45,637 nucleotides of DNA from Lentisphaerae bacterium RIFOXYA12_64_32 (GCA_001803235.1 MHBL01000299.1:1-45637); one strand, 5' to 3'. Shown: positions 26,582 through 36,023, numbered from the stretch's first letter. Made by a program: numbers and translations. The notes: generated by a model from the sequence alone, not told the origin.

Positions 26582-27331
26582 CTAAGCCGTCTTGCGGTTA
26601 ACCCGCATCCCACACATGTATTGGGCACCCAGCGGAAACCGGGAAAGGGCGGGCTCTACACGGCGCCGCAGAAAGCGCAGCACCCGGGGGAAGAAGACAA
26701 GATACCTCCGCTGAACGACCTCATAGCCTCCCATCCGAGCCATCGCGGTCAACGCACGCAGGCTCAGAAGCTCAACTCCTTCGTCAAAACCGCACCGGCT
26801 CACGACGAACCGCGTCAAAGGGTTCCACGGGTTGTGTTCGAAGATCGCGACCTGGCCTGACGGGGCAAGGCAGTCCTGCAACGACACCAGGACCCCACGC
26901 CTCTCCTGAGGCCGAATGTGATGCAAAACATTGGCGGCAATGATCAAGTCGAACTGAACCGACTCCGGAACCTGTTCCGAGAAAGACAGATTGGCCAGGT
27001 TGCCTCCCCTTGCCGCGGCAACCTCCAGCGAGGTCTTTGAGACGTCGACGCCAACGACTCGCGCCGACGAAAACCGCTGGGCCAGAAGCACGGACAAGCG
27101 CCCGACTCCGCACCCGAAATCCAGGATGCGGGTTGGCGTCATAGCGCCCTTCCCGAGCATCCACCGCTCCAGCGCCCCGACCTTACAGGCATCGAAGTGG
27201 GAAGGATCCTCGCCAAAAGGCTGCAGGACACCGGCCAGCGCCTCGTCGTAGTGCTCGGCGTGACGGTCGAAGTCTTCGTCCGAACGGTGCGCACGAGGGT
27301 TGCTGTCAACCTGGCTACGGGCTGGCGTCAT
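26582..27331 (-). CDS. Class I SAM-dependent methyltransferase
   Basis: 249 residues. The ATG at 27331 overlaps the TGA of the epimerase (ATGA), indicating coupled translation; this start also places the fold at its usual length. ILDFGCGVGRLSVLLA near residue 70 is SAM motif I, VVGVDVS is the acidic strand-2 end, and FDLIIAANVLHHI is motif II-III. The C-terminal part is basic with a short hydrophobic helix (RRYLVFFPRVLRFLRR). It probably methylates a sugar or lipid intermediate of the surface polysaccharide, because it is last in an epimerase-glycosyltransferase operon. Confidence 0.9.
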   Translation of the reverse strand: MTPARSQVDSNPRAHRSDEDFDRHAEHYDEALAGVLQPFGEDPSHFDACKVGALERWMLGKGAMTPTRILDFGCGVGRLSVLLAQRFSSARVVGVDVSKTSLEVAAARGGNLANLSFSEQVPESVQFDLIIAANVLHHIRPQERRGVLVSLQDCLAPSGQVAIFEHNPWNPLTRFVVSRCGFDEGVELLSLRALTAMARMGGYEVVQRRYLVFFPRVLRFLRRRVEPALSRFPLGAQYMCGMRVNRKTA

Positions 27332-28260
27332 GGCCGGTTCCGTTGCTTGATGTAGTCCCAGGTCTCCGGGAGTTTCTCGGCCAAGGTGGCATACCGAAAT
27401 CCCGGCAAGCGGGCAAGAAGTTTCGTACTGTCGAGGACAACGCAAACATTGTCGCAGGTCCGCCGGGGAAGCAATTGGTACTCGAACGGCTGATGGATGG
27501 TCTGCTTGAACAGTTCGAGCAACTCCAGCACAGAGGTCCCGATCCCCGTTCCAAGATTGAAGAGATCCGACGCCTCCGGATCGCGCAAGGAGTAAGCCAT
27601 GAGCCGCCCGATGTCCTTGACGTAGACATAGTCGCGCACGACACTCTGGTCGCCGTACACCGTCACGGCACGCCCGTCCAGAATGCACTGCATCCACATG
27701 CCGACAACCCCCTGCGGACCGACAAGAGGCTGACGTGGCCCGTAGGCGTTGCCGATCCGGTAGACGTCGTAAGCAAGACCGGTACGCTGCCGGTAGTATT
27801 CCAGGAAATGCTCTGTGGCCAGTTTCGCGATCCCATACGGGCTCGAGGGCTTGGGTAGAATCTGCTCGCCGACCGGTTGAATATGCGTTCCGTAGACGGT
27901 TCCCCCCGAGGATGGAAAAACGACCTTACGGACCTTCGCCTCCGACAGCACCTCAAGCAACTGCAGCGCCCCCCGCAAGTTCCCTTCCACTTCGATGTAC
28001 GGATCATTCCAGCTTGCCGCAGGACTCGTCATGCAGATGAAATGGTAGGCAATGTCCTGCCCTTCCGCGGCCCGGCGCAACGAGTCCGCGTTCACAAACT
28101 CGCCGGAAACAAGCCGCACTCGTTCCCTGAGGTGTTCGAGGTTCCGCGATGTGCCGTACGGAAAACGGTCAAACACAGTCACTTGGTGTCCCAGAGCGAC
28201 CGCCTCGTCAACGAGATGCGACCCCAGATAGCCGTCTCCCCCAAGGACAAGAACGTTCAT
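27328..28260 (-). CDS. NAD-dependent sugar-nucleotide epimerase/dehydratase
   Basis: 310 residues. The ATG at 28260 overlaps the stop of the glycosyltransferase gene (ATGA). MNVLVLGGDGYLGSHLVDE is the Rossmann loop, FHFICMTSP replaces the more usual HLAA strand, and SSPYGIAKLATEHFLEYY carries the Tyr-x3-Lys pair. RIGNAYGPRQP is the usual substrate-side stretch. It acts on a nucleotide-activated sugar, of which the exact kind cannot be read from sequence alone. Part of the minus-strand polysaccharide group. Confidence 0.92.
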   Translation of the reverse strand: MNVLVLGGDGYLGSHLVDEAVALGHQVTVFDRFPYGTSRNLEHLRERVRLVSGEFVNADSLRRAAEGQDIAYHFICMTSPAASWNDPYIEVEGNLRGALQLLEVLSEAKVRKVVFPSSGGTVYGTHIQPVGEQILPKPSSPYGIAKLATEHFLEYYRQRTGLAYDVYRIGNAYGPRQPLVGPQGVVGMWMQCILDGRAVTVYGDQSVVRDYVYVKDIGRLMAYSLRDPEASDLFNLGTGIGTSVLELLELFKQTIHQPFEYQLLPRRTCDNVCVVLDSTKLLARLPGFRYATLAEKLPETWDYIKQRNRP

Positions 28261-29198
28261 GGCCGGTCCTCGGCACCTGTACTCTCGGCAATGACGGCCA
28301 CAGGCCATTTCCTGGCATTGTCGTTGATGCGCGCCAGGTACTCCCCGATAACCCCGAGGCAGAAAAGCTGCATGCTGCCCAGAAAGGCGATCACCACGAT
28401 GAGCGACGCGTAGCCCGGGACATTAAACGCTCCGGAGAACCAGGCAAACACGACGTAGCACGCAAAGATCAGACAAGCCAGGGCCGTCATCAACCCCAGC
28501 AGAATGGCCAATCGCAGAGGGATGTAGGAGAACGAGAGAATGCCCGCCATCGCGAACCCAATGTATTTCCTCATGCTGTACCCGGACTCTCCCTGCAGGC
28601 GAGCGGCCCGTTCATACTCGAGCCCAACCTGGTTGAAGCCCACCCATGAACGGATCCCGCGCAGGAAAGGATTGGCCTCAACAAACTGGAGCATGGCGTC
28701 CACCACCCGCCGGTTCATGGCGCAGAAGTCTCCAGCGTCAGGGGGGATACGGATCGTCGACAGCAGACCCAACACTCGGTAAAACGCGGCATAGAGCAAC
28801 CTGCGAAAGACCCCCTCCTTCCGTTTGCGCCGTGTGCCATACACCACGTCGGCGCCGGCCTCGAGACGCCGGAAGAACTCCGGCAACAACTCGGGCGGGT
28901 CTTGAAGGTCATCGTCAATGATCGCCACGACGTCGCCCCGGCTCTTCTGCAAGCCAATCGTCAGAGCCGCCTGGTGACCGAAGTTCCTCGAGAGCCGGAA
29001 ACCACGGAGAAACGCGTGCTGCTGCGCCAGGCGCCGAATCTCCTCAAAAGCCCCGTCCCGGCTGCCGTCGTCAACCAGAATCAACTCGAAAGGCAATCCT
29101 GCCTCACCCATAACGAGAGCGAGACGATCAACCAGGATCGGCAACGTCTCTTTCGAGTTGTAGACCGGGACGATGATGCTATGAAGACGATCCGGCAT
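28257..29198 (-). CDS. GT2 glycosyltransferase of the GtrB/ArnC type with two membrane segments
   Basis: 313 residues from the ATG at 29198; a GTG 66 bases upstream is open but no ribosome binding site clearly decides. IIVPVYNSKETLPILVDRL is the GT-A opening, LILVDDGSRDG and AIIDDDLQDPPELL give the two Asp motifs, and RNFGHQAALTIGLQ is characteristic of the bactoprenol-glucosyl-type group. Two membrane spans follow (about 240-280 and 283-305). Such enzymes move a sugar from a nucleotide to undecaprenyl phosphate, for later transfer outside the membrane. Confidence 0.92.
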   Translation of the reverse strand: MPDRLHSIIVPVYNSKETLPILVDRLALVMGEAGLPFELILVDDGSRDGAFEEIRRLAQQHAFLRGFRLSRNFGHQAALTIGLQKSRGDVVAIIDDDLQDPPELLPEFFRRLEAGADVVYGTRRKRKEGVFRRLLYAAFYRVLGLLSTIRIPPDAGDFCAMNRRVVDAMLQFVEANPFLRGIRSWVGFNQVGLEYERAARLQGESGYSMRKYIGFAMAGILSFSYIPLRLAILLGLMTALACLIFACYVVFAWFSGAFNVPGYASLIVVIAFLGSMQLFCLGVIGEYLARINDNARKWPVAVIAESTGAEDRP

Positions 29199-29386
29199 GG
29201 GCGTGTAAGCGTGAGTTCCCAACCAGCTGTTCAGATTTGCGGAGCGACACTCGACATGGCCCACCGGCCATCAGGCGACCACCGGGTCACGGGAACACCG
29301 AATTCGGGCTTTCGGCGCGATGCCTTTGCGGCCACATTCTCGGGATGCTGATACCGAACGGTTGACATGCCGCGCAACGCGTCGAA
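29199..29386. other. Spacer inside the polysaccharide group
   Basis: 188 bp with no recognisable gene or palindrome. Confidence 0.4.
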
Positions 29387-31453
29387 CTAACTTACACTTG
29401 GCCCAGAACCGGTCAAGCCCTTCGCCTGACGCCAAGGGCCAATCGCGAAAACAAGCAACAGGAAGCCTGCCGCCAGAGTCAACCTCAAGGCCCTTTGATG
29501 GCCAGGGGGCACGGCTGCCAGGACGTACTCGCCCGGACGTGTACAGGCAAAAACCAGAGATTCCTCCATCGCAACGGTAGGCCAGCCGGGGAAAAGTTGC
29601 ACCCCGTTAAGCCGCCAGTAACTGCCGGGATTCTGATTGACGTAGATCAGATTCGGCAGGTCCAACCCTACCCGAATCCGGTTGGGGGACCAATCGACGT
29701 CCTGCTGCGGCAACGGCGAAACCAACCCCGCCACTTCGCCGGGGTAGCGCGGGTCCTCGACGCCGATCCGGCACGTCCGGTAGTCCAAGGCGCAACCTTT
29801 ATGGTAACGTGTCGGGTAACCAAACAACGGTTCATACGCGAACAGCATTCCGACTCCCCTGTGAACGGCAGCATAGGGGTGAAACTCCACGTTCCCGCTG
29901 CTCACCAGTGTCGAACTCTCCAGATGAACGGCGCTCAGAAGCCCACCCTCGGACTCCCAGTGTGCATGGCGCCACTGGTAATGCTGGTTGTAGAGAAGAC
30001 CCGCGATCGAGAGGGCGGGGAGAACCCGGACGACCTTCCCTGCAATGCTCGACATCGGAAACCGTTTCAGCAGGAGGTCAAGTCCACCAGCCGCCCCGAG
30101 TATTATGAAGACAACCGAATACAACCGCCAGCGCGTCACCACCCACATGCTCTTGAATACGGGCAGTTCCCGCAGCCAGTAGCCGGGAAGCCAGTGCGTG
30201 GCGGAATCGATTGCCAACAGTGCTGTGATAAACGCCGCCACGTGCCACCATCTGGGGCGCCTGAAGGCCGAAAACAGGAACAACCCCAATGCGATGACGC
30301 CGACGTAGGCCCCCATTTCGTGCCACTTCAGCCATCCCGGCACCGGATCAGGATAGAAGGACCCGGCGTGTTGCCCCGGCCAGACCAATGCCTTCAGAAG
30401 CATCCACAGCGGCACCTTGATCGGGATGTCCATCTCCCGGGGGAACTCCAGAAAGACCTCCGAGCACACCACCCAACGGTACAGGCAGAGAGTCAACACG
30501 AGCAGACTCATGCCCAGCAGGTTCAGACGAAACTCCCGTTCGCGCCAATGACGGCACAACTGGACGCAGAAGAAACACCCCAAACCGATCATGAAATGAA
30601 CCGTGTGGTAATGGATCGCCCCGTTCACCACCAAGGCAAGCAACAAGCCGAGGGTCACTGCGGCAGTCCGGGACCGACGCACGCGTGGGGCCAGATGGAG
30701 AATCAGGGGCAACCAGGCAACGCCCAGCATCACGACATGCCCGGCCGCCACATGCAAGGCCAAAGCGCCTTGAAGCCCGAACAGCACGGTCCCCCAGAAA
30801 CGGGCCAGGCGACTGTCCAGCCAGTCCGCCAGCAGCAACCACATGCCCCAGCACCCGATGCCCAGGTACACGGACACAGCAAGATTAAGGCCGACCACGG
30901 TACCCAACAACAAGCTCAGGAGGGTCTCGATGCCAAAAACCCCCACGAGCGGATGACCGAACAGTGGCGTGCCACCTGTATGCCAGGCGTTCCAGAAAGG
31001 AAACTGATGGTACTCCACAATGGTCCGGCAAACCGCTTCATACTGATGGTAGAAAAAGTGCCAGTCGTCGTCGACGGCCACCCGACCGCTCTGTGCCAGG
31101 AAAGGCAGCCAGCCGATGATCACGCAGACAGCGGCGGCAAGCCCCCATGCCATGGCCCCCCAACGTGGATTCGCCCCGGTCACCTCCGGCGTGATGGGGG
31201 TCGGGGAGAGAGCGCCCAAGGGGCCCACACCGGTCCCGATGGTCTCCCCGGCCAGGATTCCCGGCGCCGCCGCGCCGGCGCCGGCCTTGGGCAAGGAAGC
31301 CTCCGGCAGAACCGGGGCGGCAGGTGGTCCCACAGTGGCACCCTCCGAGACTATCGACAAACGGACAACGGCCCGGGATGGAGAGACGAAGAACCCATCT
31401 CCCAGACACGCGACCCAACGAATGGCAAGGTCAGGAAAGCCCGGTGACTTCAA
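29387..31453 (-). CDS. Polytopic membrane protein, GT-C/YfhO-like
   Basis: Up to 688 residues. The start is uncertain: TTG at 31453 has GGAGC upstream, but the first 100 residues are Pro/Ala-rich and the first membrane span is AMAWGLAAAVCVIIGWLPFLA near residue 104. After it the first outer loop has AVDDDWHFFYHQYEAVCRTI, an acidic motif in the position where GT-C transferases keep their catalytic Asp. I count about ten or more spans before a C-terminal soluble domain (SSGNVEFHPYAAVHRG onward). It is likely a glycosyltransferase acting on polyprenyl-linked sugars outside the membrane, using the product of the GT2 gene next to it. Confidence 0.8.
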   Translation of the reverse strand: MKSPGFPDLAIRWVACLGDGFFVSPSRAVVRLSIVSEGATVGPPAAPVLPEASLPKAGAGAAAPGILAGETIGTGVGPLGALSPTPITPEVTGANPRWGAMAWGLAAAVCVIIGWLPFLAQSGRVAVDDDWHFFYHQYEAVCRTIVEYHQFPFWNAWHTGGTPLFGHPLVGVFGIETLLSLLLGTVVGLNLAVSVYLGIGCWGMWLLLADWLDSRLARFWGTVLFGLQGALALHVAAGHVVMLGVAWLPLILHLAPRVRRSRTAAVTLGLLLALVVNGAIHYHTVHFMIGLGCFFCVQLCRHWREREFRLNLLGMSLLVLTLCLYRWVVCSEVFLEFPREMDIPIKVPLWMLLKALVWPGQHAGSFYPDPVPGWLKWHEMGAYVGVIALGLFLFSAFRRPRWWHVAAFITALLAIDSATHWLPGYWLRELPVFKSMWVVTRWRLYSVVFIILGAAGGLDLLLKRFPMSSIAGKVVRVLPALSIAGLLYNQHYQWRHAHWESEGGLLSAVHLESSTLVSSGNVEFHPYAAVHRGVGMLFAYEPLFGYPTRYHKGCALDYRTCRIGVEDPRYPGEVAGLVSPLPQQDVDWSPNRIRVGLDLPNLIYVNQNPGSYWRLNGVQLFPGWPTVAMEESLVFACTRPGEYVLAAVPPGHQRALRLTLAAGFLLLVFAIGPWRQAKGLTGSGPSVS

Positions 31454-31760
31454 ACAACTTAGCTCCGGGGACGGAGGTGATCAAGGGAGGGGAACAGACC
31501 TCAGCGCTGCGACGGACGACGAGCGCGTGCAGTCCCGGCGAGTTGTGGTAGAGTAACACCGTACCTCGAAGTGGATATCGTCGAGACCCCGACCGGCGAC
31601 CAGGCGGAAGGTGATCTGTCACCCCCAACCTTGGGACCGACGCCGACACGGTGCGACTATTGCGGGGCACGCCAAGCCATTGCACCGCGTTGCGGTCCGG
31701 CCGACCCAAGTGCCCTCGTCATGGCGGCATGACCGCCGTTCGCAGTGCGGGAATGGGAAC
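31454..31760. other. 307-bp spacer with dispersed repeat fragments
   Basis: Short frames here look like repeats. TGCGGGGCACGCCAAGCCAT (31662-31681) resembles GGGGCACGGGCAAGCCATTGC at about 44084-44104. GGCGG/CCGCC near 31723-31737 is a small palindrome. It is the divergent region between the membrane protein and the GH43-like gene. No clear promoter. Confidence 0.45.
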
Positions 31761-33131
31761 ATGCCACAAAAGGAGTCCCCGAACTTGACCCCCTCAGTCC
31801 CAGAATGGGACTCGACCCTCGCCGCGCAATTGGCGTGCCGGCCGTTCATCCACATCCCCGGGCCGAACCCGATCCTGACACCGGGCCCGACGGGAGCCTG
31901 GGACGACCGCATCATCGAGGCGGCCGACGTTGTCAAGGACCACGATACGTACTACCTCTATTACCACGGGGCTTCCGCCAAGGCGAGCTACCAGCTCGGT
32001 GTCGCCACCGCATCGCACCCGCTCGGGCCATGGACCAAGCACCCGGACAACCCGGTTCTGGGCTCCGGCCAACCGGGCGAGTGGGACCACCACTACGTCG
32101 GGTGCGCGTTCATCCTCAGAGACAGGACAGACAAGTACTACATGTGGTACTCCGGCCGCTCGCCCGACGACACAGCGACACCTCTGCCGCACCACCACGT
32201 CGGACTGGCCACGGCACCGCACCCGCTCGGACCGTGGACCAAGCACCCCGCCAATCCGATTATCCGCAACTTCGGCTATGTCGGCGGCGTGGTGAAGGTC
32301 GGCGACCGGTTCCACATGTACAACGAACACCCCATCGGCGCGAGCGGTCCGGATTACGGCCCGATCTCGGTGGCGACCTCCCCTGCCCCCGAAGGCCCGT
32401 GGCAGGTCGAGGCCGACCCGGTACTGCGTCCGGGCGAAATGGGCGAGTGGGACGACGGCGGCTTCTCGGAGGCCAAGGTCACGCACCAGGACGGCGTATA
32501 CCATATGTTCTACGGCGGTGCCAAGCTGCACCCGACCCGGCTCTGCACCAAGGAGAGCATCGGCTACGCCTTCAGCCTGGACGGACGCCACTTCGTCAAG
32601 CACCGCGACAACCCCATCGTGCCGCGCGACCGTGTCCCGGATGCCGCCGCGTTCGCGGAAGTGCATTCGTACGTTGAGCACCCCTTCATCTACCTCTTCC
32701 ACACGTTGCGCTACGTCTCGCGCGGCACCGACGAACACCTCGGCGTGCAGGTCCTGGCCACGCAGCGGCCGTTCACGCTCCGGATGCCGCTGCTCGCCCG
32801 CGACCACCTCGACACGAGCGGCGCGACCGCCCTGGCTGATTGCCCGCCGATGAGTTGCGAACACATCCGCCGTATCGGCCTCAGCATCGAGTGCGCTTAT
32901 GCGCCCCAGGCTACCGGCGGACTCAAGTTGGAGGTGAAGTCAAGCGTCGACGGAGTGAACTACGACACCGAAGATGTCGCCATCTTTGGCGTCCCGTGCC
33001 ACCCCGGGGAGACCGTGCGGCAAACCTTCCGCCTCGACCCCGTCGGCATGCACATGAAGCTCGTCGTGGAAAACACCGACAGTGCTTGCGAAGTCCGCAA
33101 CCTTCGGCTCTTCGCGACGCTCGGAGACTGA
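31761..33131 (+). CDS. GH43/GH117-like five-bladed propeller glycosidase-family protein
   Basis: 456 residues. The ATG at 31761 begins MPQKESPNLTPSVPEWD; earlier in-frame codons are repeat-type DNA. Blades repeat the pattern of WDDRIIEAADVVKD, then YYLYYHGASAKASYQLGVATASHPLGPWTKHPDNPVL and, further on, EWDDGGFSEAKVTHQDGVYHMFYGG. The Asp in AWDD and the Glu in FSEAKV are at the places used by propeller glycosidases of clan GH-F and relatives. A C-terminal beta-domain follows after about 340. No signal peptide is visible, which is unlike the other two glycosidase-like genes. Substrate is unknown. Confidence 0.85.
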   Translation: MPQKESPNLTPSVPEWDSTLAAQLACRPFIHIPGPNPILTPGPTGAWDDRIIEAADVVKDHDTYYLYYHGASAKASYQLGVATASHPLGPWTKHPDNPVLGSGQPGEWDHHYVGCAFILRDRTDKYYMWYSGRSPDDTATPLPHHHVGLATAPHPLGPWTKHPANPIIRNFGYVGGVVKVGDRFHMYNEHPIGASGPDYGPISVATSPAPEGPWQVEADPVLRPGEMGEWDDGGFSEAKVTHQDGVYHMFYGGAKLHPTRLCTKESIGYAFSLDGRHFVKHRDNPIVPRDRVPDAAAFAEVHSYVEHPFIYLFHTLRYVSRGTDEHLGVQVLATQRPFTLRMPLLARDHLDTSGATALADCPPMSCEHIRRIGLSIECAYAPQATGGLKLEVKSSVDGVNYDTEDVAIFGVPCHPGETVRQTFRLDPVGMHMKLVVENTDSACEVRNLRLFATLGD

Positions 33132-33158
33132 GACGGGAGCGCCCCTCGGTCAACCCCG

Positions 33159-34472
33159 CTACGAGGCCAGGTCTACCTTCACGGCCGCGCGCTCGAAGTT
33201 CTCGGCGGCAAACAGGGTTTGTGGCTGGAACCCGCCGAGTCGCGCCAGGAATCTGTCGGGGATGATTTCCAAACGGGTGTTGTAGAATGTCGTGATGTCG
33301 TTGAAGTAGCCACGCGCCAGCGCGATCCGTTGTTCGGTGTCGATCAGGGTCGCGCCGAGCTTGAGAAACACCTCGTTCGCCTTGAGCTCCGGGTACTTCT
33401 CCACCACCGCACGCCAGGCCGGGGTGCAGCCGCTGAAGTCTGCACCCGCCTGCCCCGGCGGCGTGGCCTGGAGCTGCGACCGCAGCCGCGCCAGTGCTTC
33501 CTGCGTTTCGCGCTCGTGCACTTTCAGGCCCTCAACCGCCGCCACCAGGTTGGGAATCAGGTCATGGCGGCGCTTGAGTTGCACGTCGATCAACGACCAC
33601 GCGTGCCGCACCCGCTGCCGCAACGACACCAGGCTGTTGAAGGCCATCCACAACCACGCCAGCACAGCCACAGCAAGGTACACCGCCCCCGCCGCCAGGA
33701 GCAGCCCATAGAGGGCCGGCGTCTGCATCTGGACGTTGCCCGTGGCAACCGCCACGCCACCCGCCGCGGCCGCGAGCCCGAACAGGAACCACAGCCACTT
33801 CGCCCAGCCCAGGCCGCTGCTGATCTTCTCCTCGCTGCGCACGGAGATCAGATACTGCGAGGCATCGGGCGCCGCGGCGATCTCCGCCGCGACCACGTCC
33901 TGCCGCTCGCGCGCCGTACCGAGAATGTAGAGCTGCGCGTGCAACGGCACGGCGTGCTCCGTGAAGCGCCGACGGTGGTCCGAGTGCGCCACGGCGCCCA
34001 GCGGGCCTTTGCCGTAGTACAACGGGTCGCCCTGCCGGCACTCGCGACTGAAGACCTGGCACGCCTCGATGCTTGCACCCGTCGGCAGCACACGGATGAC
34101 CCCGGTGTCGTCCTTGAGGTAGAACGACGTGCTGTCTCCGCCCGAGGCGACCGCCTTCCAGCCGCTCTCGTGCCGGGTGCGCGTGTGGGTGTGGCCCTTG
34201 GCGTCCCGGTACGTTTCCACCACCGTGCGCGACCAGTGCTCCTCGACCTGCCAGGCGTAGTGCACGCAGACACCGCCGGCCAGGTGACTGATCAGCGGCG
34301 TCTCACACTCAACCGTGCCCTTCAGTTCCACCAGCCCGATGAACACGCCATGCACCTTGGAGGTCGGTGTGTCGTCGATCAGCCGCTTCTTCCGGGCAAA
34401 ATAGAACGCCGCCATCTGGCTGGCCAAGGCGATCAATCCGCCAATGAGGATGGGGATCGGTTCCAGGGTCAT
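33159..34472 (-). CDS. GIDE-LemA fusion membrane protein
   Basis: 437 residues. The ATG at 34472 overlaps the sulfatase stop (ATGA), so translation is coupled. An N-terminal span (about 6-26) is followed by a GIDE-type domain (about 40-235) with ELKGTVECETPLISHLAGGVCVHYAWQVEE and DPLYYGKGPLG, a fold named from the eukaryotic MUL1/MAPL ubiquitin ligases; no RING finger is present. Two spans (about 240-262 and 270-292) precede a LemA domain (about 300-437: RVRHAWSLIDVQLKRRHDLIPNLV and TTFYNTRLEIIPDRFLARLGGF). LemA proteins are short envelope proteins of unclear role, usually without this extra domain. Confidence 0.9.
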   Translation of the reverse strand: MTLEPIPILIGGLIALASQMAAFYFARKKRLIDDTPTSKVHGVFIGLVELKGTVECETPLISHLAGGVCVHYAWQVEEHWSRTVVETYRDAKGHTHTRTRHESGWKAVASGGDSTSFYLKDDTGVIRVLPTGASIEACQVFSRECRQGDPLYYGKGPLGAVAHSDHRRRFTEHAVPLHAQLYILGTARERQDVVAAEIAAAPDASQYLISVRSEEKISSGLGWAKWLWFLFGLAAAAGGVAVATGNVQMQTPALYGLLLAAGAVYLAVAVLAWLWMAFNSLVSLRQRVRHAWSLIDVQLKRRHDLIPNLVAAVEGLKVHERETQEALARLRSQLQATPPGQAGADFSGCTPAWRAVVEKYPELKANEVFLKLGATLIDTEQRIALARGYFNDITTFYNTRLEIIPDRFLARLGGFQPQTLFAAENFERAAVKVDLAS

Positions 34473-35824
34473 CGTGCCAGCACCTGCGGTTTCGGGTCCG
34501 CCACCCACCCGGCCGGGCGCTGGTTCTGCCCCTCCCGGTCCATGTCGCCCAAGTCCTCCCGCGCCTTTTCGGCCAGGGCCATCAGCCGCGCCACGACCTC
34601 CGGGTGCGCAGCGGAGACCTCGTGCAGTTCGCCCAGATCGTTGCGGACATCGAACAACTCGGCCCGGCTCGGTGCCGTCTTGCGGTCCACGCTGACGATC
34701 TTCTTTTCCAGCGGCAGGTAGAGTTTCCACGGCCCGCTGCGGACCGCCTGCAACTGTTCCATCATGTAGTAGAAGAACCCGGCCTCGTCGTACCGTGACG
34801 TCGCGCCCGGAGCGCCGGTGATCAACGCCCCCAGGTCCTGGCCGTCAATGATATGCCCGGACGGCGGGCGGACCCCCGCCAACGCAGCGCTGGTCGGCAG
34901 GAAATCCATCATCGTGCAGAGCTCGTCGCAGACGGTCCCGGCCGGGACCTTGCCTGGCCAGCGAACCAGGCACGGCATGCGCATCGCGCCTTCCGAGGTG
35001 TTGTAACCCCAGCCCTTGAACGGCCCGTTGCTGCCCTGTCGCGGGTTCTGCCCGACCGCGCCGTTGTCTGACGTCCAGACCACGAGCGTGTTCTCGTCAA
35101 GCCCCAGACGCTTCAGCGTCGCCATGATCTCGCCCGTCGACCAGTCCATCTCCTCGATGCTGTCGCCGTACGGGCCATTGGCCGACCTGCCTTGAAACGC
35201 CCGGCTGGCGAACGGGCGGTTCGTGCTGCCGGGCATGGCGTGCGGCAGGTACAGGAAGAACGGCCGTGACCGGTTCTCGGTGATGAACCGGATCGCCTCC
35301 TCGGTGTAGCGCTTCGTCAGGTAGTCACGGTCCACGGGCGCCTCGATGACCTTTTCGCCGCGCATCAGCGGCAGCGGCGGCCAGTGCGGCCGTGATGGCG
35401 CCGGTGTCATGTCGTCACTGTAAGGAATGCCGAAGTACTCGTCGAACCCGTGCCGCGTCGGCAGAAACGGCGGCTGGTCGCCCAAGTGCCACTTGCCGAC
35501 GCACAGGGTCGCATACCCCGCACTCTTCAGCAGCTTGGCGATCGTGACTTCATCCGGGTTCAACCCTTTGTGGTCAATCGCCATCAACACGCACTTGCCC
35601 TCACCGCTGACATGCATGTTCACTCGCCGCGGATAACAGCCGGTCAGCAGGCTGGCACGCGACGGCGTGCACACCCCGCTGCAACTGTAGCAACTCGTAA
35701 ACCGCATCCCCTCGGCGGCGAACCGGTCGATGTGCGGGGTCCGGTGCACCGTCGAACCGTAGCAACCGAAATCCCCGTATCCGATGTTGTCCGCGAAAAT
35801 GATGATGACGTTCGGATGGGCCAT
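34469..35824 (-). CDS. Type I sulfatase (formylglycine-dependent)
   Basis: 451 residues. The ATG has AAGGAG eight bases upstream. The CxPSR motif CTPSRASLLTG places the formylglycine Cys at residue 52. The opening FADNIGYGDFGCYG keeps the first metal Asp (12), but the second is Asn13 where most sulfatases have Asp. WTSDNGAVGQNPRQGSNGPFKGWG supplies further metal and sulfate ligands. No signal peptide is seen at the N-terminus, so location is uncertain. It would remove sulfate from a carbohydrate, fitting the nearby glycosidase-like genes. Cys modification needs an FGE or anSME elsewhere; the FGE-like kinase domain at the left end is not evidence for that function. Confidence 0.93.
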   Translation of the reverse strand: MAHPNVIIIFADNIGYGDFGCYGSTVHRTPHIDRFAAEGMRFTSCYSCSGVCTPSRASLLTGCYPRRVNMHVSGEGKCVLMAIDHKGLNPDEVTIAKLLKSAGYATLCVGKWHLGDQPPFLPTRHGFDEYFGIPYSDDMTPAPSRPHWPPLPLMRGEKVIEAPVDRDYLTKRYTEEAIRFITENRSRPFFLYLPHAMPGSTNRPFASRAFQGRSANGPYGDSIEEMDWSTGEIMATLKRLGLDENTLVVWTSDNGAVGQNPRQGSNGPFKGWGYNTSEGAMRMPCLVRWPGKVPAGTVCDELCTMMDFLPTSAALAGVRPPSGHIIDGQDLGALITGAPGATSRYDEAGFFYYMMEQLQAVRSGPWKLYLPLEKKIVSVDRKTAPSRAELFDVRNDLGELHEVSAAHPEVVARLMALAEKAREDLGDMDREGQNQRPAGWVADPKPQVLAR

Positions 35825-35954
35825 CGCTCTTCTCCTTTACACAACAATGAAACGGCAAAATCATTACACGATACAGGTTGCGCCGCAAAAAGTCGAGACC
35901 CTACGGTCAGAACCCGTGAAGCGTCAGTGATAGGGTGCCGACCTCTCGACCCGC

Positions 35955-36023
35955 CGTAGGAGTTCACAGCTTCGGCGTGCTCCCGACGCGCTTCAAAGAC
36001 ACGCTAAAGCGTGAACTCCTACG
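35955..36023. repeat. Inverted-repeat element in the sulfatase/XRE spacer
   Basis: CGTAGGAGTTCAC at 35955-35967 pairs with GTGAACTCCTACG at 36011-36023, and the pairing continues inward (GCTTCGGCGTG with CACGCTAAAGC) with two mismatches and one bulge. The whole is about 69 bp. It resembles a small non-autonomous repeat. Confidence 0.75.

Noticed and set aside
29495..31447. 650-codon plus-strand frame opposite the membrane protein
   Set aside because: His/Gln/Arg-rich, no hydrophobic spans or motifs; the minus strand encodes regular membrane helices.
31611..31760. N-terminal extension of 50 residues on the GH43-like protein
   Set aside because: The extension is made of repeat-type sequence and lacks a ribosome binding site; the ATG at 31761 fits the family start.
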